DNA from: JADYZU01 sp964540965
Lineage (GTDB): Bacteria > Pseudomonadota > Alphaproteobacteria > Rhodobacterales > Rhodobacteraceae
DNA: 64,000 bases
Direction of reading: 5' to 3'
Assembly (NCBI GenBank): GCA_964540965.1
Contig: CAZIOT010000008.1
Span: forward strand, 1 to 64,000
The position numbers were made by a program, and so were the translations under genes. Below, piece by piece: positions 15,264-24,200 of this stretch (positions are counted from its first letter, which is position 1; each line of letters begins with the position of its first letter). The notes below the pieces were generated by a model. It saw only the letters and a program-made list of their open reading frames with translations. It searched no databases and was not told the DNA's origin.

Positions 15264-16561
15264 ACAAACCCGTCGTCCGCAAGCTGCGCTGCGCGGTCTA
15301 CACCCGCAAATCCTCCGAGGAAGGGCTGGAGCAAGAATTCAACAGCCTTCATGCGCAGCGTGAAGCGTGTGAATCCTACATCGCCAGCCAGCGGTCGGAA
15401 GGCTGGGTGCTGGTGCGCGATCAGTATGACGACGGCGGCATATCCGGCGGCACACTGGAACGCCCCGGCCTGAAACGGCTGCTGTCCGATATCGAGGATG
15501 GGCTGGTTGACGTGGTGGTCGTCTACAAGATCGACCGGCTGTCCCGCTCGCTGATGGATTTCTCCAAGCTGGTCGAGGTGTTCGACCGCAACGGCGTGAC
15601 CTTCGTTTCGGTCACACAATCCTTCAACACCACCACTTCCATGGGGCGGCTGACGCTAAACATCCTGCTGTCGTTCGCGCAGTTTGAACGCGAGGTGACG
15701 GCGGAACGCATCCGAGACAAGGTTCGCGCCAGCCGAATGAAAGGCATGTGGATGGGTGGCTGCCCGCCGCTGGGCTACGAGGTGAAGGCCCGGAAGCTGG
15801 TCGAAAACCCTGCCGATGCCGCCCATGTCCGCTGGGTCTTCGCCCGGTTCATCGAGATCGGTTCCGGCACAGTGTTGGCGCGCGAACTGGCTGAGCGGGG
15901 CGTCACCACCAGCCGGGGCCACCGGATCGACAAGAAGTTCATTTACCGAATGCTGAACAACCGGGTCTACATCGGCGAGGCTGTTCACAAGGGAACCAGC
16001 TATCCCGGCGAGCATGCAGCGATCATCGACCGTGAACTTTGGGATGGGGCCCATGCCATCCTGACCGAGAGCCCGAGAAAGCGCGCCGCCCGAACCCGCG
16101 CAGACGCGCCTGCGCTACTTCGGGGTTTGCTGTACGGGCCTGATGGGGCTGCCTTCTCGCCAACCCACACCCGAAAGGGAGGACGGCTTTACCGATACTA
16201 CGTCAGCCAGACGGTCCTGAAGCATGGCGCCGGGTCGTGCCCTGTGGGCCGCGTGCCCGCTGGCGAGATTGAGGCTGCCGTCATTGACCAGATGCGCATC
16301 CTGTTTCGCCAACCCGAAATCGTCGCGGGCACGTGGAAGGCGGCCAGAGATAAAGATGCGGTGATCAACGAGGCTGAGACCTACGCAGCCCTGACCCGGC
16401 TTGACCCGCTATGGAATGAAATGTTCCCAGCCGAACAGGCGCGCATCGTGGGCCTGCTGGTGGAACGAGTCGACATCGGCACCGAAGGGCTTGACGTGCG
16501 CTTGCGAAGGGACGGCTTGGCTGGCTTGGCAAACGAAATGCGTGTTGGTGAAGCAGCGTGA
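15260..16561 (+). CDS. Large serine recombinase
   Basis: A 433-residue site-specific recombinase. The resolvase domain (residues about 8-150) shows YTRKS with the likely catalytic serine S18, DQYDDGGISGG, the KIDRLSRS motif and SFAQFEREVTAERIRDKV. A recombinase domain follows (residues about 165-280, GCPPLGYEV to IDRELWDGAH). The zinc-ribbon position reads LLRGLLYGPDGAAFSPTH, without the usual CGxCG cysteines, which I believe is normal for the DUF2924-linked subfamily. It probably integrates and excises the element. It is coupled to genes on both sides (ATGA and GTGA overlaps). Confidence 0.88.
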   Translation: MNKPVVRKLRCAVYTRKSSEEGLEQEFNSLHAQREACESYIASQRSEGWVLVRDQYDDGGISGGTLERPGLKRLLSDIEDGLVDVVVVYKIDRLSRSLMDFSKLVEVFDRNGVTFVSVTQSFNTTTSMGRLTLNILLSFAQFEREVTAERIRDKVRASRMKGMWMGGCPPLGYEVKARKLVENPADAAHVRWVFARFIEIGSGTVLARELAERGVTTSRGHRIDKKFIYRMLNNRVYIGEAVHKGTSYPGEHAAIIDRELWDGAHAILTESPRKRAARTRADAPALLRGLLYGPDGAAFSPTHTRKGGRLYRYYVSQTVLKHGAGSCPVGRVPAGEIEAAVIDQMRILFRQPEIVAGTWKAARDKDAVINEAETYAALTRLDPLWNEMFPAEQARIVGLLVERVDIGTEGLDVRLRRDGLAGLANEMRVGEAA

Positions 16562-16944
16562 CCCGCGTCCGACCGATGACCGACACCATCACAGTGCATG
16601 TCCCCTTCCGCCTTGTGAAGCGCGGCGGGCGGAAGGAGATGGTCCTGCCAATCGGTAGGCCTGTGCCTCGGAATGTCGATGACACGTTGGTGAAGGCGCT
16701 GGCGAGGGCCTTTCGTTGGAAGCGCATGCTCGAAAGTGGTGAGTTTGGCACGATCTCCGACCTCGCTCAGCACGAAAGAATCGCCGCGCCTTACCTTACC
16801 CGTGTGTTTCGGCTCGCGTTTCTTGCCCCCGAAGTTGTCGAAGCGATACTAGACGGACGGCAGCCGCCCAATCTTTCACTGGAAGTGTTGCGCGACCAGT
16901 TGCCCGTCGACTGGCTGGAACAGCGTGCGTTGCTTGGCATGTGA
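16558..16944 (+). CDS. Helix-turn-helix protein of the recombinase cassette
   Basis: A 128-residue protein starting at a GTG that overlaps the recombinase stop. A KorB/ParB-like helix-turn-helix lies at residues about 60-100 (GTISDLAQHERIAAPYLTRV, FRLAFLAPEVVEAILDGRQP). The last gene of this cassette in other alphaproteobacteria looks the same. It may control the cassette or help assemble the recombination complex; both are inferences. Confidence 0.7.
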   Translation: MTRVRPMTDTITVHVPFRLVKRGGRKEMVLPIGRPVPRNVDDTLVKALARAFRWKRMLESGEFGTISDLAQHERIAAPYLTRVFRLAFLAPEVVEAILDGRQPPNLSLEVLRDQLPVDWLEQRALLGM

Positions 16945-16978
16945 GTAATGCGTTTCCATGCGTTCAAGTGGACTTGTT

Positions 16979-17001
16979 ATTTTAGCCAAATTGGCCAAAA
17001 T
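16979..17001. promoter_or_regulatory. Palindromic operator-like site before the Phd-like gene
   Basis: Two 11-base arms, ATTTTAGCCAA and TTGGCCAAAAT, separated by one base, form an inverted repeat with one mismatch. It lies 26 bases ahead of the antitoxin-like start and overlaps the AT-rich sequence where the operon promoter should be. Phd/YefM proteins bind palindromes of this size to repress their own operons, so this is a likely autoregulatory site. Confidence 0.55.
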
Positions 17002-17026
17002 AGGACGAGCACCGGCGGAGGGGCGC

Positions 17027-17230
17027 ATGCAAATCCTGACGGCGAAAGATGCGAAATACGGCTTCGGGCGGCTGATCGACCTCGCGCGCGCGGAGCCTGT
17101 TGCGGTTGCCAAGCACGGTCGCACCGTCGTTGTCGTACTTTCGATCGAGGAGTACGAGCGGCTGAAGGCACTTGATGCGCCTGGCAGTGGGACTGACAAA
17201 CTGATTGCAGGAAAGACCTTGAACGAATGA
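17027..17230 (+). CDS. Phd/YefM-family antitoxin-like protein, first gene of the R-M operon
   Basis: A 67-residue protein starting at the ATG at 17,027 with GGAGGGG ahead; a longer in-frame start lies upstream of the operator and was rejected. MQILTAKDAKYGFGRLIDLA, then PVAVAKHGRTVVVVLSIEEY, is the usual Phd/YefM dimer and DNA-binding core, followed by a short acidic tail where a toxin would bind. No Doc or RelE-type toxin lies beside it. Its stop overlaps the hsdM start (ATGA), so it is made with the methyltransferase and probably controls the whole operon through the palindrome at 16,979. Confidence 0.8.
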   Translation: MQILTAKDAKYGFGRLIDLARAEPVAVAKHGRTVVVVLSIEEYERLKALDAPGSGTDKLIAGKTLNE

Positions 17231-19332
17231 TCTCTGACCACATGACAGGCATCGACCAGTTCGATGCTGACCTTTGGAAAATCGCTGACGACCTGCGCGC
17301 CAACGCTAATCTCGCCTCCAATGAATACTTCATGCCCATTCTCGGGCTGCTTTTCCTTCGTCAGGCCACCAATCGCTACTATGAGACCCTGAAAGCCATC
17401 GAAGCCGACAAAGCCGATGGAAAGATGCCAGATCGCCCGCTGGTCGAGGGTGATTTCCGCAGACGGCGCGCCATGATGCTGCCAGAGGCGGCGCGCTACG
17501 ATGTGATCCTGGACCGCAAGAAGGACGGCAAGCTGGGTGAAGCCCTGACCGCAGCCATGGACGCGGTCGAGAAGCACTCCCCACCGCTCAAAGGCCAGTT
17601 GCCCAAGGATTACGAGCGTTTCGAGGACGAAGTGCTCGAAAGCATGATGCGCAAGTTTGACACCGAGGCGCTGCGCAAGGCCTCGGGCGACGTGTTCGGC
17701 CGCATCTATGAATACTTCCTCGCCGAGTTTTCAAAGCAGGGCGCACATGATGGCGGCGAGTTCTTCACCCCTCCATCCATCGTCCAGACCATTGTCAACG
17801 TGATCGAACCCGACCACGGGATCGTCTTTGACCCGGCTTGCGGTTCGGGCGGCATGTTCGTGCAATCCAGCCACTTCATCGAGGATGCTGGCCAGGACAC
17901 GATGAAGCGCGTCACCTTCTATGGCCATGAAAAGAACGAGACGACGGCGAAGCTGGCACAGATCAACCTCGCCGTGCATGGGTTGGAGGGCAAGATTCAG
18001 GCCGGGAACGAAGCCATCACCTACTACAAGGATCCGCACGAGCTGGTCGGCAAGTGCGACTTCGTGATGGCCAATCCCCCGTTCAATGTCGACGAGGTGG
18101 ACGCCGAAAAGGTCAAGAACGACAAGACCCGGTTGCCCTTCGGTCTGCCGGGCGTGAACAAGGGGAAGAAGGTTTCTAACGCCAACTACCTGTGGATGTC
18201 TTATTTCTATAGCTATCTGAACGAAAACGGCCGCGCTGGCGTCGTCATGTCGTCCCAGGCGTCCAGCGCCGGGCGGGACGAGGCGGTCGTGCGTCAAAAG
18301 CTGATCGAGACCGGCGCGGTCGACGTGATGATCGATATCCGCGGTAACTTCTTCTACACCCGCACCGTGCCCTGCCAGCTATGGTTCTTTGACCGGGCCA
18401 AGGAGCGCGATGCGGAACGCGCCGACCACGTCCTGATGCTGGATGCCCGCAACATCTATCGCAAGGTCTCGCGCTCAGTTTACGATTTCGCGCCGGAACA
18501 GCAAAAGAACATCGCGGCCATTGTCTGGCTCTATCGAGGGCAGACCGACCGCTTCCTCAAGCTAGTGGAAAGCTACATCGAGCGGGCTTTGACCGATGGA
18601 GTGGCGGCGTCTGAACCCCTGGCCGCGTGTCATCAGGCATTGGGCAAGCTGACGGGTCTTGTTCAACCCTTCGTCACGGCCAAGCGCAATCCAGACCCAC
18701 TGGCGGAAACATGGGCCGAACTGATCGCCACGCAGACGGTGCTGGCACAGGACATCGCGGCGTTTGGCGCCGAAGTGGTGTCGCGTGCGGCGGATTGGGA
18801 AGCTGCCCCGCGCGATAATGCGGGGTTGAATAACGCCCGCACCGGTCTGCATCCGATGGCCGACAAGTGCCGCGACATGACCAAGCAGATCGACCTTGCC
18901 GCCAAGCTGGCCGGGCGGGTGGTGGATATCGCAATCAAGGATCTGGCCGCGCGGGACGATGATCTGTGGCCCAATGCCGAGGTGAGCCGCGCCCGCAAGG
19001 CGCTGGAGGGCGCGAGGGCGGCGGCGGTCGAGGCGCTGCGGGCTGCGCGATACTTCGTCAAGCATGCCGACTGGCTGCAGGACCGCTTTCCCGATGCCGC
19101 CCTGCGCGATGTCGAGGGTCTTGTGAAACGGGTCAGCCGCGCCGACATCGCCACCCATGATCACAGTCTGACCCCCGGCCGCTATGTCGGCGTGGCCCCC
19201 GAAGAGGTGGACGAGGATTTCGACTTTGAAGAGGCGCTGCGATCGATCCACATCGACTTGAAAGGGCTCAATGAGGAGGCTGCGGACTTGGCGGCTCGGA
19301 TCGTACGGAACTTTGAGGAGTTGGGGGCGTGA
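17227..19332 (+). CDS. hsdM: Type I restriction-modification methyltransferase subunit HsdM
   Basis: A 701-residue N6-adenine methyltransferase. An N-terminal HsdM helical domain (residues about 8-150) precedes the catalytic domain with the SAM-binding motif DPACGSGGM at 202-210 and the active-site motif NPPF at 283-286. A C-terminal region of about 250 residues rich in predicted helix follows, longer than in the shortest HsdM proteins (about 500 residues). With HsdS it methylates the recognition site, and with HsdR it forms the restriction complex. It overlaps the antitoxin-like gene upstream and hsdS downstream by four bases each. Confidence 0.93.
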   Translation: MISDHMTGIDQFDADLWKIADDLRANANLASNEYFMPILGLLFLRQATNRYYETLKAIEADKADGKMPDRPLVEGDFRRRRAMMLPEAARYDVILDRKKDGKLGEALTAAMDAVEKHSPPLKGQLPKDYERFEDEVLESMMRKFDTEALRKASGDVFGRIYEYFLAEFSKQGAHDGGEFFTPPSIVQTIVNVIEPDHGIVFDPACGSGGMFVQSSHFIEDAGQDTMKRVTFYGHEKNETTAKLAQINLAVHGLEGKIQAGNEAITYYKDPHELVGKCDFVMANPPFNVDEVDAEKVKNDKTRLPFGLPGVNKGKKVSNANYLWMSYFYSYLNENGRAGVVMSSQASSAGRDEAVVRQKLIETGAVDVMIDIRGNFFYTRTVPCQLWFFDRAKERDAERADHVLMLDARNIYRKVSRSVYDFAPEQQKNIAAIVWLYRGQTDRFLKLVESYIERALTDGVAASEPLAACHQALGKLTGLVQPFVTAKRNPDPLAETWAELIATQTVLAQDIAAFGAEVVSRAADWEAAPRDNAGLNNARTGLHPMADKCRDMTKQIDLAAKLAGRVVDIAIKDLAARDDDLWPNAEVSRARKALEGARAAAVEALRAARYFVKHADWLQDRFPDAALRDVEGLVKRVSRADIATHDHSLTPGRYVGVAPEEVDEDFDFEEALRSIHIDLKGLNEEAADLAARIVRNFEELGA

Positions 19333-20453
19333 GTTGGCAGGACTGCACCCTTGGGGATGTCATGAAGCTCCAGCGTGGGCATGATCTGCCTGACCGCTTG
19401 CGAGTCGATGGAGATGTTCCGATCATCTCTTCGTCAGGCATAACGGGGCGTCACAATGTCGCGAAGGCGGCCCCACCGGGTGTTGTAACCGGCCGATACG
19501 GCACAATTGGTGAAGTGTTCTTTTCAGAAGAGTCTTATTGGCCGCTCAATACCGCCTTGTACGTGGTCGACTTCAAAGGGAACGATCCCAAGTTTGCGGC
19601 TTACTTGCTTAGAAACACACTGAAGAACTACAAATCCGAAAAAGCGGCTGTTCCCGGCGTTGACCGCAATGTGTTGCACTTGCTGAAGGTACGAGCCCCG
19701 GGTCGTCCGCTTCAGCAACGGATTGTTTCCATCCTCTCCGCCTACGACGACCTGATCGAGAACAACCGACGGCGGATCGGGTTGTTGGAGCAGGCGGCGC
19801 GGATGCTTTACCGCGAATGGTTCATCCACCTTCGCTTCCCCGGCCATGAACACGTCAAGATAACCGATGGCCTGCCGGAGGGGTGGGAGCGGCGGACGCT
19901 GGGTGAGGTGGCGCTTACGAACGCCGAGAGCTACAAGGCAAAGGAGTTGCCTGACCAAATCAACTACATCGACATTTCGTCTGTGGCCCGGGGCAGGGTA
20001 GATTCCAAAACGCTTCTGACCTCAGCAGAGGCACCAGGCCGCGCGCGCCGGAAAGCCAAGGCGGGCGATGTGATCTGGTCGAATGTCCGCCCCAACCTTC
20101 GCGCCTATGCCCTGATCCTCGATCCCGAGGAGTCGGACGTTTTTTCCACAGGTTTCACTGTTCTGACGCCCCAGTCGGTGCCATTCACATGGCTCTACAT
20201 GTTTGTCACGACCGACAACTTTGTTGGCCACCTTGTAAACCACGCAACAGGCGCGGGATATCCGGCCGTCAGGCCTGACGACTTCGAACGTGCTGCGTTG
20301 CTGTTGCCGCCAAAGTCGCTGCTCAGCCTCTTTCACGAAGCGACCGAACCAAACTTCCGTCTGATTTCAAAACTGGATCACCAAAACCAGAAACTCGCCC
20401 AAGCCCGCGATCTCCTCCTGCCGCGCCTGATGAACGGGGAGATTGCTGTTTGA
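19329..20453 (+). CDS. hsdS: Type I restriction-modification specificity subunit HsdS
   Basis: A 374-residue subunit starting at a GTG that overlaps the hsdM stop. Two target recognition domains (residues about 5-130 and 180-330) are separated by conserved helices, QQRIVSILSAYDDLIENN with RRRIGLLEQAARMLYREWF, and closed by a second helical segment (LISKLDHQNQKLAQARDLLL, then PRLMNGEIAV). Each domain reads one half of a split DNA site. The recognition domains vary by nature, so the target cannot be read from sequence. The length is typical. Confidence 0.92.
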   Translation: MSWQDCTLGDVMKLQRGHDLPDRLRVDGDVPIISSSGITGRHNVAKAAPPGVVTGRYGTIGEVFFSEESYWPLNTALYVVDFKGNDPKFAAYLLRNTLKNYKSEKAAVPGVDRNVLHLLKVRAPGRPLQQRIVSILSAYDDLIENNRRRIGLLEQAARMLYREWFIHLRFPGHEHVKITDGLPEGWERRTLGEVALTNAESYKAKELPDQINYIDISSVARGRVDSKTLLTSAEAPGRARRKAKAGDVIWSNVRPNLRAYALILDPEESDVFSTGFTVLTPQSVPFTWLYMFVTTDNFVGHLVNHATGAGYPAVRPDDFERAALLLPPKSLLSLFHEATEPNFRLISKLDHQNQKLAQARDLLLPRLMNGEIAV

Positions 20454-21253
20454 TGGAGATTGAATGGGACGAAATGGCAGGTCTGGGGTTCGATGGGTTC
20501 AATCTCAGCAACCGAGATCAAGCGTTGTTTCTGATTGCCGAGCGAGACCTGGAGGCGCAGCTGATCGCCATAAAGGGTGCTCTCAAGCGCAATAGTGCAG
20601 CCGAGGCAGAGGCGACCGAACGCATTAAGGGAATGGCCGCGCAAATCAAGCTGCTGGAGCCGCGCGACACTCGAAACGCTGACCATCTGAACGACATCCT
20701 CACGGATATGCTCCACGAAAGCGTGTATCACGATGCCGCCCACAGCATGTCGGCTGTGGGTATGCTGGCCCCTTTGGTGGAATCACTTTTCGTCGCAATC
20801 TTTGCGGGGCTGCGTGATCGGGCACAAGCCGATACGAACGCTGACCCAAGGTCAAAGGCGACCCAAGACCAGTTCTGGAACCCGCAGATTGTATTCAGCA
20901 AGGACGGCCCAAAGGACGATATCGTCAGGGGCATCACTCAGCTTGCCAACTCGACCGGTCTGCAGTCGTTCCTGCCAGAGGGATACCAGAAGTCCCTTTC
21001 TGCCTTGTTTGCCTATCGCAACAACATGTTCCACAACGGATTCGAGTGGCCTCTCGAAACTCGCCAGAAGTTTGCAAGCCGCATCAAGAACGACGCCTGG
21101 CCGGTCGTCTGGTTTTCACAGGCCACGCGCGGCGATGATCCGTGGGTATTCTACATGAGTGATGAATTCATCGCCCACTGCCTGCAAATGATTGACCAAG
21201 TGCTTGAGGGCGTTGGAAGATACCTTGCGCAGAACAAGGACGACGTGAAGTGA
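20453..21253 (+). CDS. HEPN-motif protein embedded in the type I R-M operon
   Basis: A 266-residue, mainly helical protein whose ATG overlaps the hsdS stop (TGATG). Residues about 30-75 are likely coiled coil. Near the end, SALFAYRNNMFHNGFEWPLE contains R189-N-N-M-F-H194, the R-x4-H signature of HEPN ribonucleases with a polar residue directly after the arginine, as usual. A helix pair ahead of it (YHDAAHSMSAVGMLAPLVES, LFVAIFAGLRDRA) fits a HEPN four-helix bundle. HEPN proteins often act as RNA-cutting toxins or defence effectors. Its place between hsdS and hsdR suggests an accessory effector of the restriction system, possibly linked to the antitoxin-like first gene. Activity is inferred. 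Confidence 0.65.
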   Translation: MEIEWDEMAGLGFDGFNLSNRDQALFLIAERDLEAQLIAIKGALKRNSAAEAEATERIKGMAAQIKLLEPRDTRNADHLNDILTDMLHESVYHDAAHSMSAVGMLAPLVESLFVAIFAGLRDRAQADTNADPRSKATQDQFWNPQIVFSKDGPKDDIVRGITQLANSTGLQSFLPEGYQKSLSALFAYRNNMFHNGFEWPLETRQKFASRIKNDAWPVVWFSQATRGDDPWVFYMSDEFIAHCLQMIDQVLEGVGRYLAQNKDDVK

Positions 21254-21278
21254 GCTGATTTCGACAGCGAGGGATTGC

Positions 21279-24200
21279 ATGGCCGTCACCGGCATCAACA
21301 GCGAAGACCGGCTGGTTCAGGCCACCTTTGCCCAGCATCTGGAAACGGTGCTGGGCTGGGACAACGTCTATGCCTTTAACCAGGAGACCTTTGGGCCGGG
21401 CGGCACTTTGGGGCGCACCGACACGACCGAGGCGGTTCTGACCCGCGATCTGCGCGCGGCGTTGGAACGTCTGAACCCGGACCTTCCTGCCGTGGCCATC
21501 GACGACGCGCTGCGGTCCTTGACGGTGTACGACGTCAGCCGTTCGACAATTCAGCATAACCGCGACTTCTATCGCCTGCTGCGTGGCGGTGTGCCAGTCA
21601 CCTATCGTGATGCCGCAGGCCGCCAGAAATCTGCCCGTGCGCGGGTGGTCGACTTTGACAACGCCCCCGGCAATAACCGATTCCTCGCCGTGCGCGAGTT
21701 GAAACTGACCGGACTTCGGACGCCAAACTACAACCGCCGCGCCGATCTGGTGTGTTTCGTCAACGGCTTGCCGCTGGTCTTCATCGAGCTGAAAGCGGTC
21801 TACAAGAACATCAGGGCCGGTTTCGACGGCAACCTGCGGGACTACTTGGACGACAACGTCATCGCCCACGCCTTCCATCACAACGCATTCCTGATCGTGT
21901 CGAACGGCGACCGCGCCCGCTATGGCTCGATCACCAGCGCCTGGGAACACTTCAACGAATGGAAGCGGCTGGATGAGGCGGACGAGGGCAGCGTTGAGGC
22001 CGAGCGTCTGCTGAACGGGATGCTGGCGCATGACCGGCTGCTTGATCTGATCGAGAACTTCATCCTCTTCGATGAAAGCAAGGCTGGCAGCACCCGAAAA
22101 GTGGTTGCCCGAAACCACCAGGTGTTGGGTGTGAACCTGGCTGTGGCATCGGTGGCACGCCAAGAAGCGATCAAGGCCGAAATCCCGATCGGTGAACGTC
22201 TTAGGCACCGGGTTGTGGAGTTGCCGCTAGAGCGAAAGGAAGCGCCCAAACGCAAGAAGGGCGACCAAGTGCCGATGGTAAGCGAAGCCGCGTTGCCGTC
22301 ATTCATACCCGAGGGCCCCGTCGACATCATCGAACGGGCTCACCCCGAACTTGGTAGGCTGGGGGTGTTCTGGCACACGCAGGGCAGCGGCAAGTCCTAC
22401 TCTATGGCATTCTTTGCCGAAAAGGTTCGGCGCAAGGTGCCGGGCAATTTCACCTTCCTGCTGATGACCGACCGGAACGATCTGGACAGCCAGATCTACA
22501 AGACCTTCGTCGGCTGCGGCGTTGCGGGAAACCAGACGCCTCGGGCGGAATCCGGTGACGATCTGGAGGAACTCCTCAAAGAGAACCACCAGTACGTTTT
22601 CAGCCTGATCCACAAGTTCAACAAGGATGTGGACCCCAAGAAGCCCTACAGCGAACGCGACGATATCATCGTGATCTCGGACGAGGCACACCGCACGCAA
22701 GCGGGTCGTCTGGCCCGCAACATGAGACTTGCCCTCCCCAATGCTGCATTCATCGGCTTCACCGGAACGCCTTTGTTCAAGCAGGACCAGATCACGAAGC
22801 GCATCTTCGGCGAATACGTCTCGCGGTACGATTTCAAGCGGTCCGAGGAGGACGGCGCCACCGTCAAACTGGTCTACGAGAACAGAGGCGAGAAGCTCGG
22901 CGTTTCGAAGACTGATCTGAACGACCGTATTGCCGCCAAAATCGAAGAGGCCGAACTGGATCCTGATCAAGCGGCGCTCCTCGAAAAGTTGCTGGGCAAG
23001 GACTACGAAATCATCACGGCCGACGAACGGCTTGAAAAAATAGCGGCTGACTTTGTCGAGCACTGCTCGACGCGGTGGGAAGCCGGAAAATCCTTGTTCG
23101 TTTGCATCGACAAGATCACCTGTGCCCGAATGCACCAGATGATTGTGCCTCGTTGGCGCGCCAAAGCGGCGGAGGTAAGGGCATCTGCCGAGGCCAAAAT
23201 GGCTGAGGTCGAAGCCAGTGCGGATGACAGCCAGCGTGCATTGCTACAGGAACAGGCGCAAGAATTGGCGTTACAGGCCACTTGGCTCGAAGAAACCATT
23301 GTCGAAATCATCATAAGCGAGGCTCAAAACGAGGTCGCTGATTTCAAGAAGTGGGGCTTCAACATCATCCCGCATCGCGCGTTGATGAAGCAGGGCTTCG
23401 AAATCGGCCAGGGCGAGCGGGTGGACGTTGAAACGGCCTTCAAGAACCCCAAGCACCCGTTCCGCGTCGCGATCGTCTGTGCAATGTGGTTGACCGGTTT
23501 CGACGTGGAGTGCCTGTCGACGCTTTACATCGACAAGCCGATGAAGGCGCACACGCTGATGCAGGCCATAGCTCGGGCAAACAGAGTGTATCCGGGCAAA
23601 GATTTTGGCCTGATCGTGGACTACAATGGCATGTTAGCCAGCCTTCGGGCTGCCTTGGCTCAATACGCTCTGGGTGATGACGGATCGGGCGGGGAAGAGA
23701 TTGTTGCCCCGATTGAAGAACGCGTGCAGGCGTTCCTTGAAGCTATCGAGGCGACTGAGGCGCACCTGCGAGGTTTGGGGTTCGACCCTGCCACGCTGCT
23801 CGGCTCGAAGGGCTTTGTCCGCATCAAGGGCCTTAAGGACGCGGTTGAGGCGGTCTATTCAACTGACGAAGCAAAGCGACGCTTCGAAATCCTCGCGCGC
23901 CTCGTCTTCATACGGTTCAAGGCGTTGCTGATGGAGCCGAGCGCTTGGGCGCACGCCGAACGACATGACAACCTCGAGGCGATCTACAAGAAGCTGACAG
24001 AGAGGCGCGACACCGCTGACGTAACGGAACTGCTGAAGGAGCTGCATCGGATCGTCAATGAGGCCATTCGTACCCAAGCGCCAGGTGAAGACCAGGCGGA
24101 GGGCTTGACGTTCGATCTCAGTCAGATCGACCTTGAAAAGCTGAGAAGTGAATTTGCGAAGAAGGTCAGGCGCAAGTCGACCGTGCTTCAGGACATTCGT

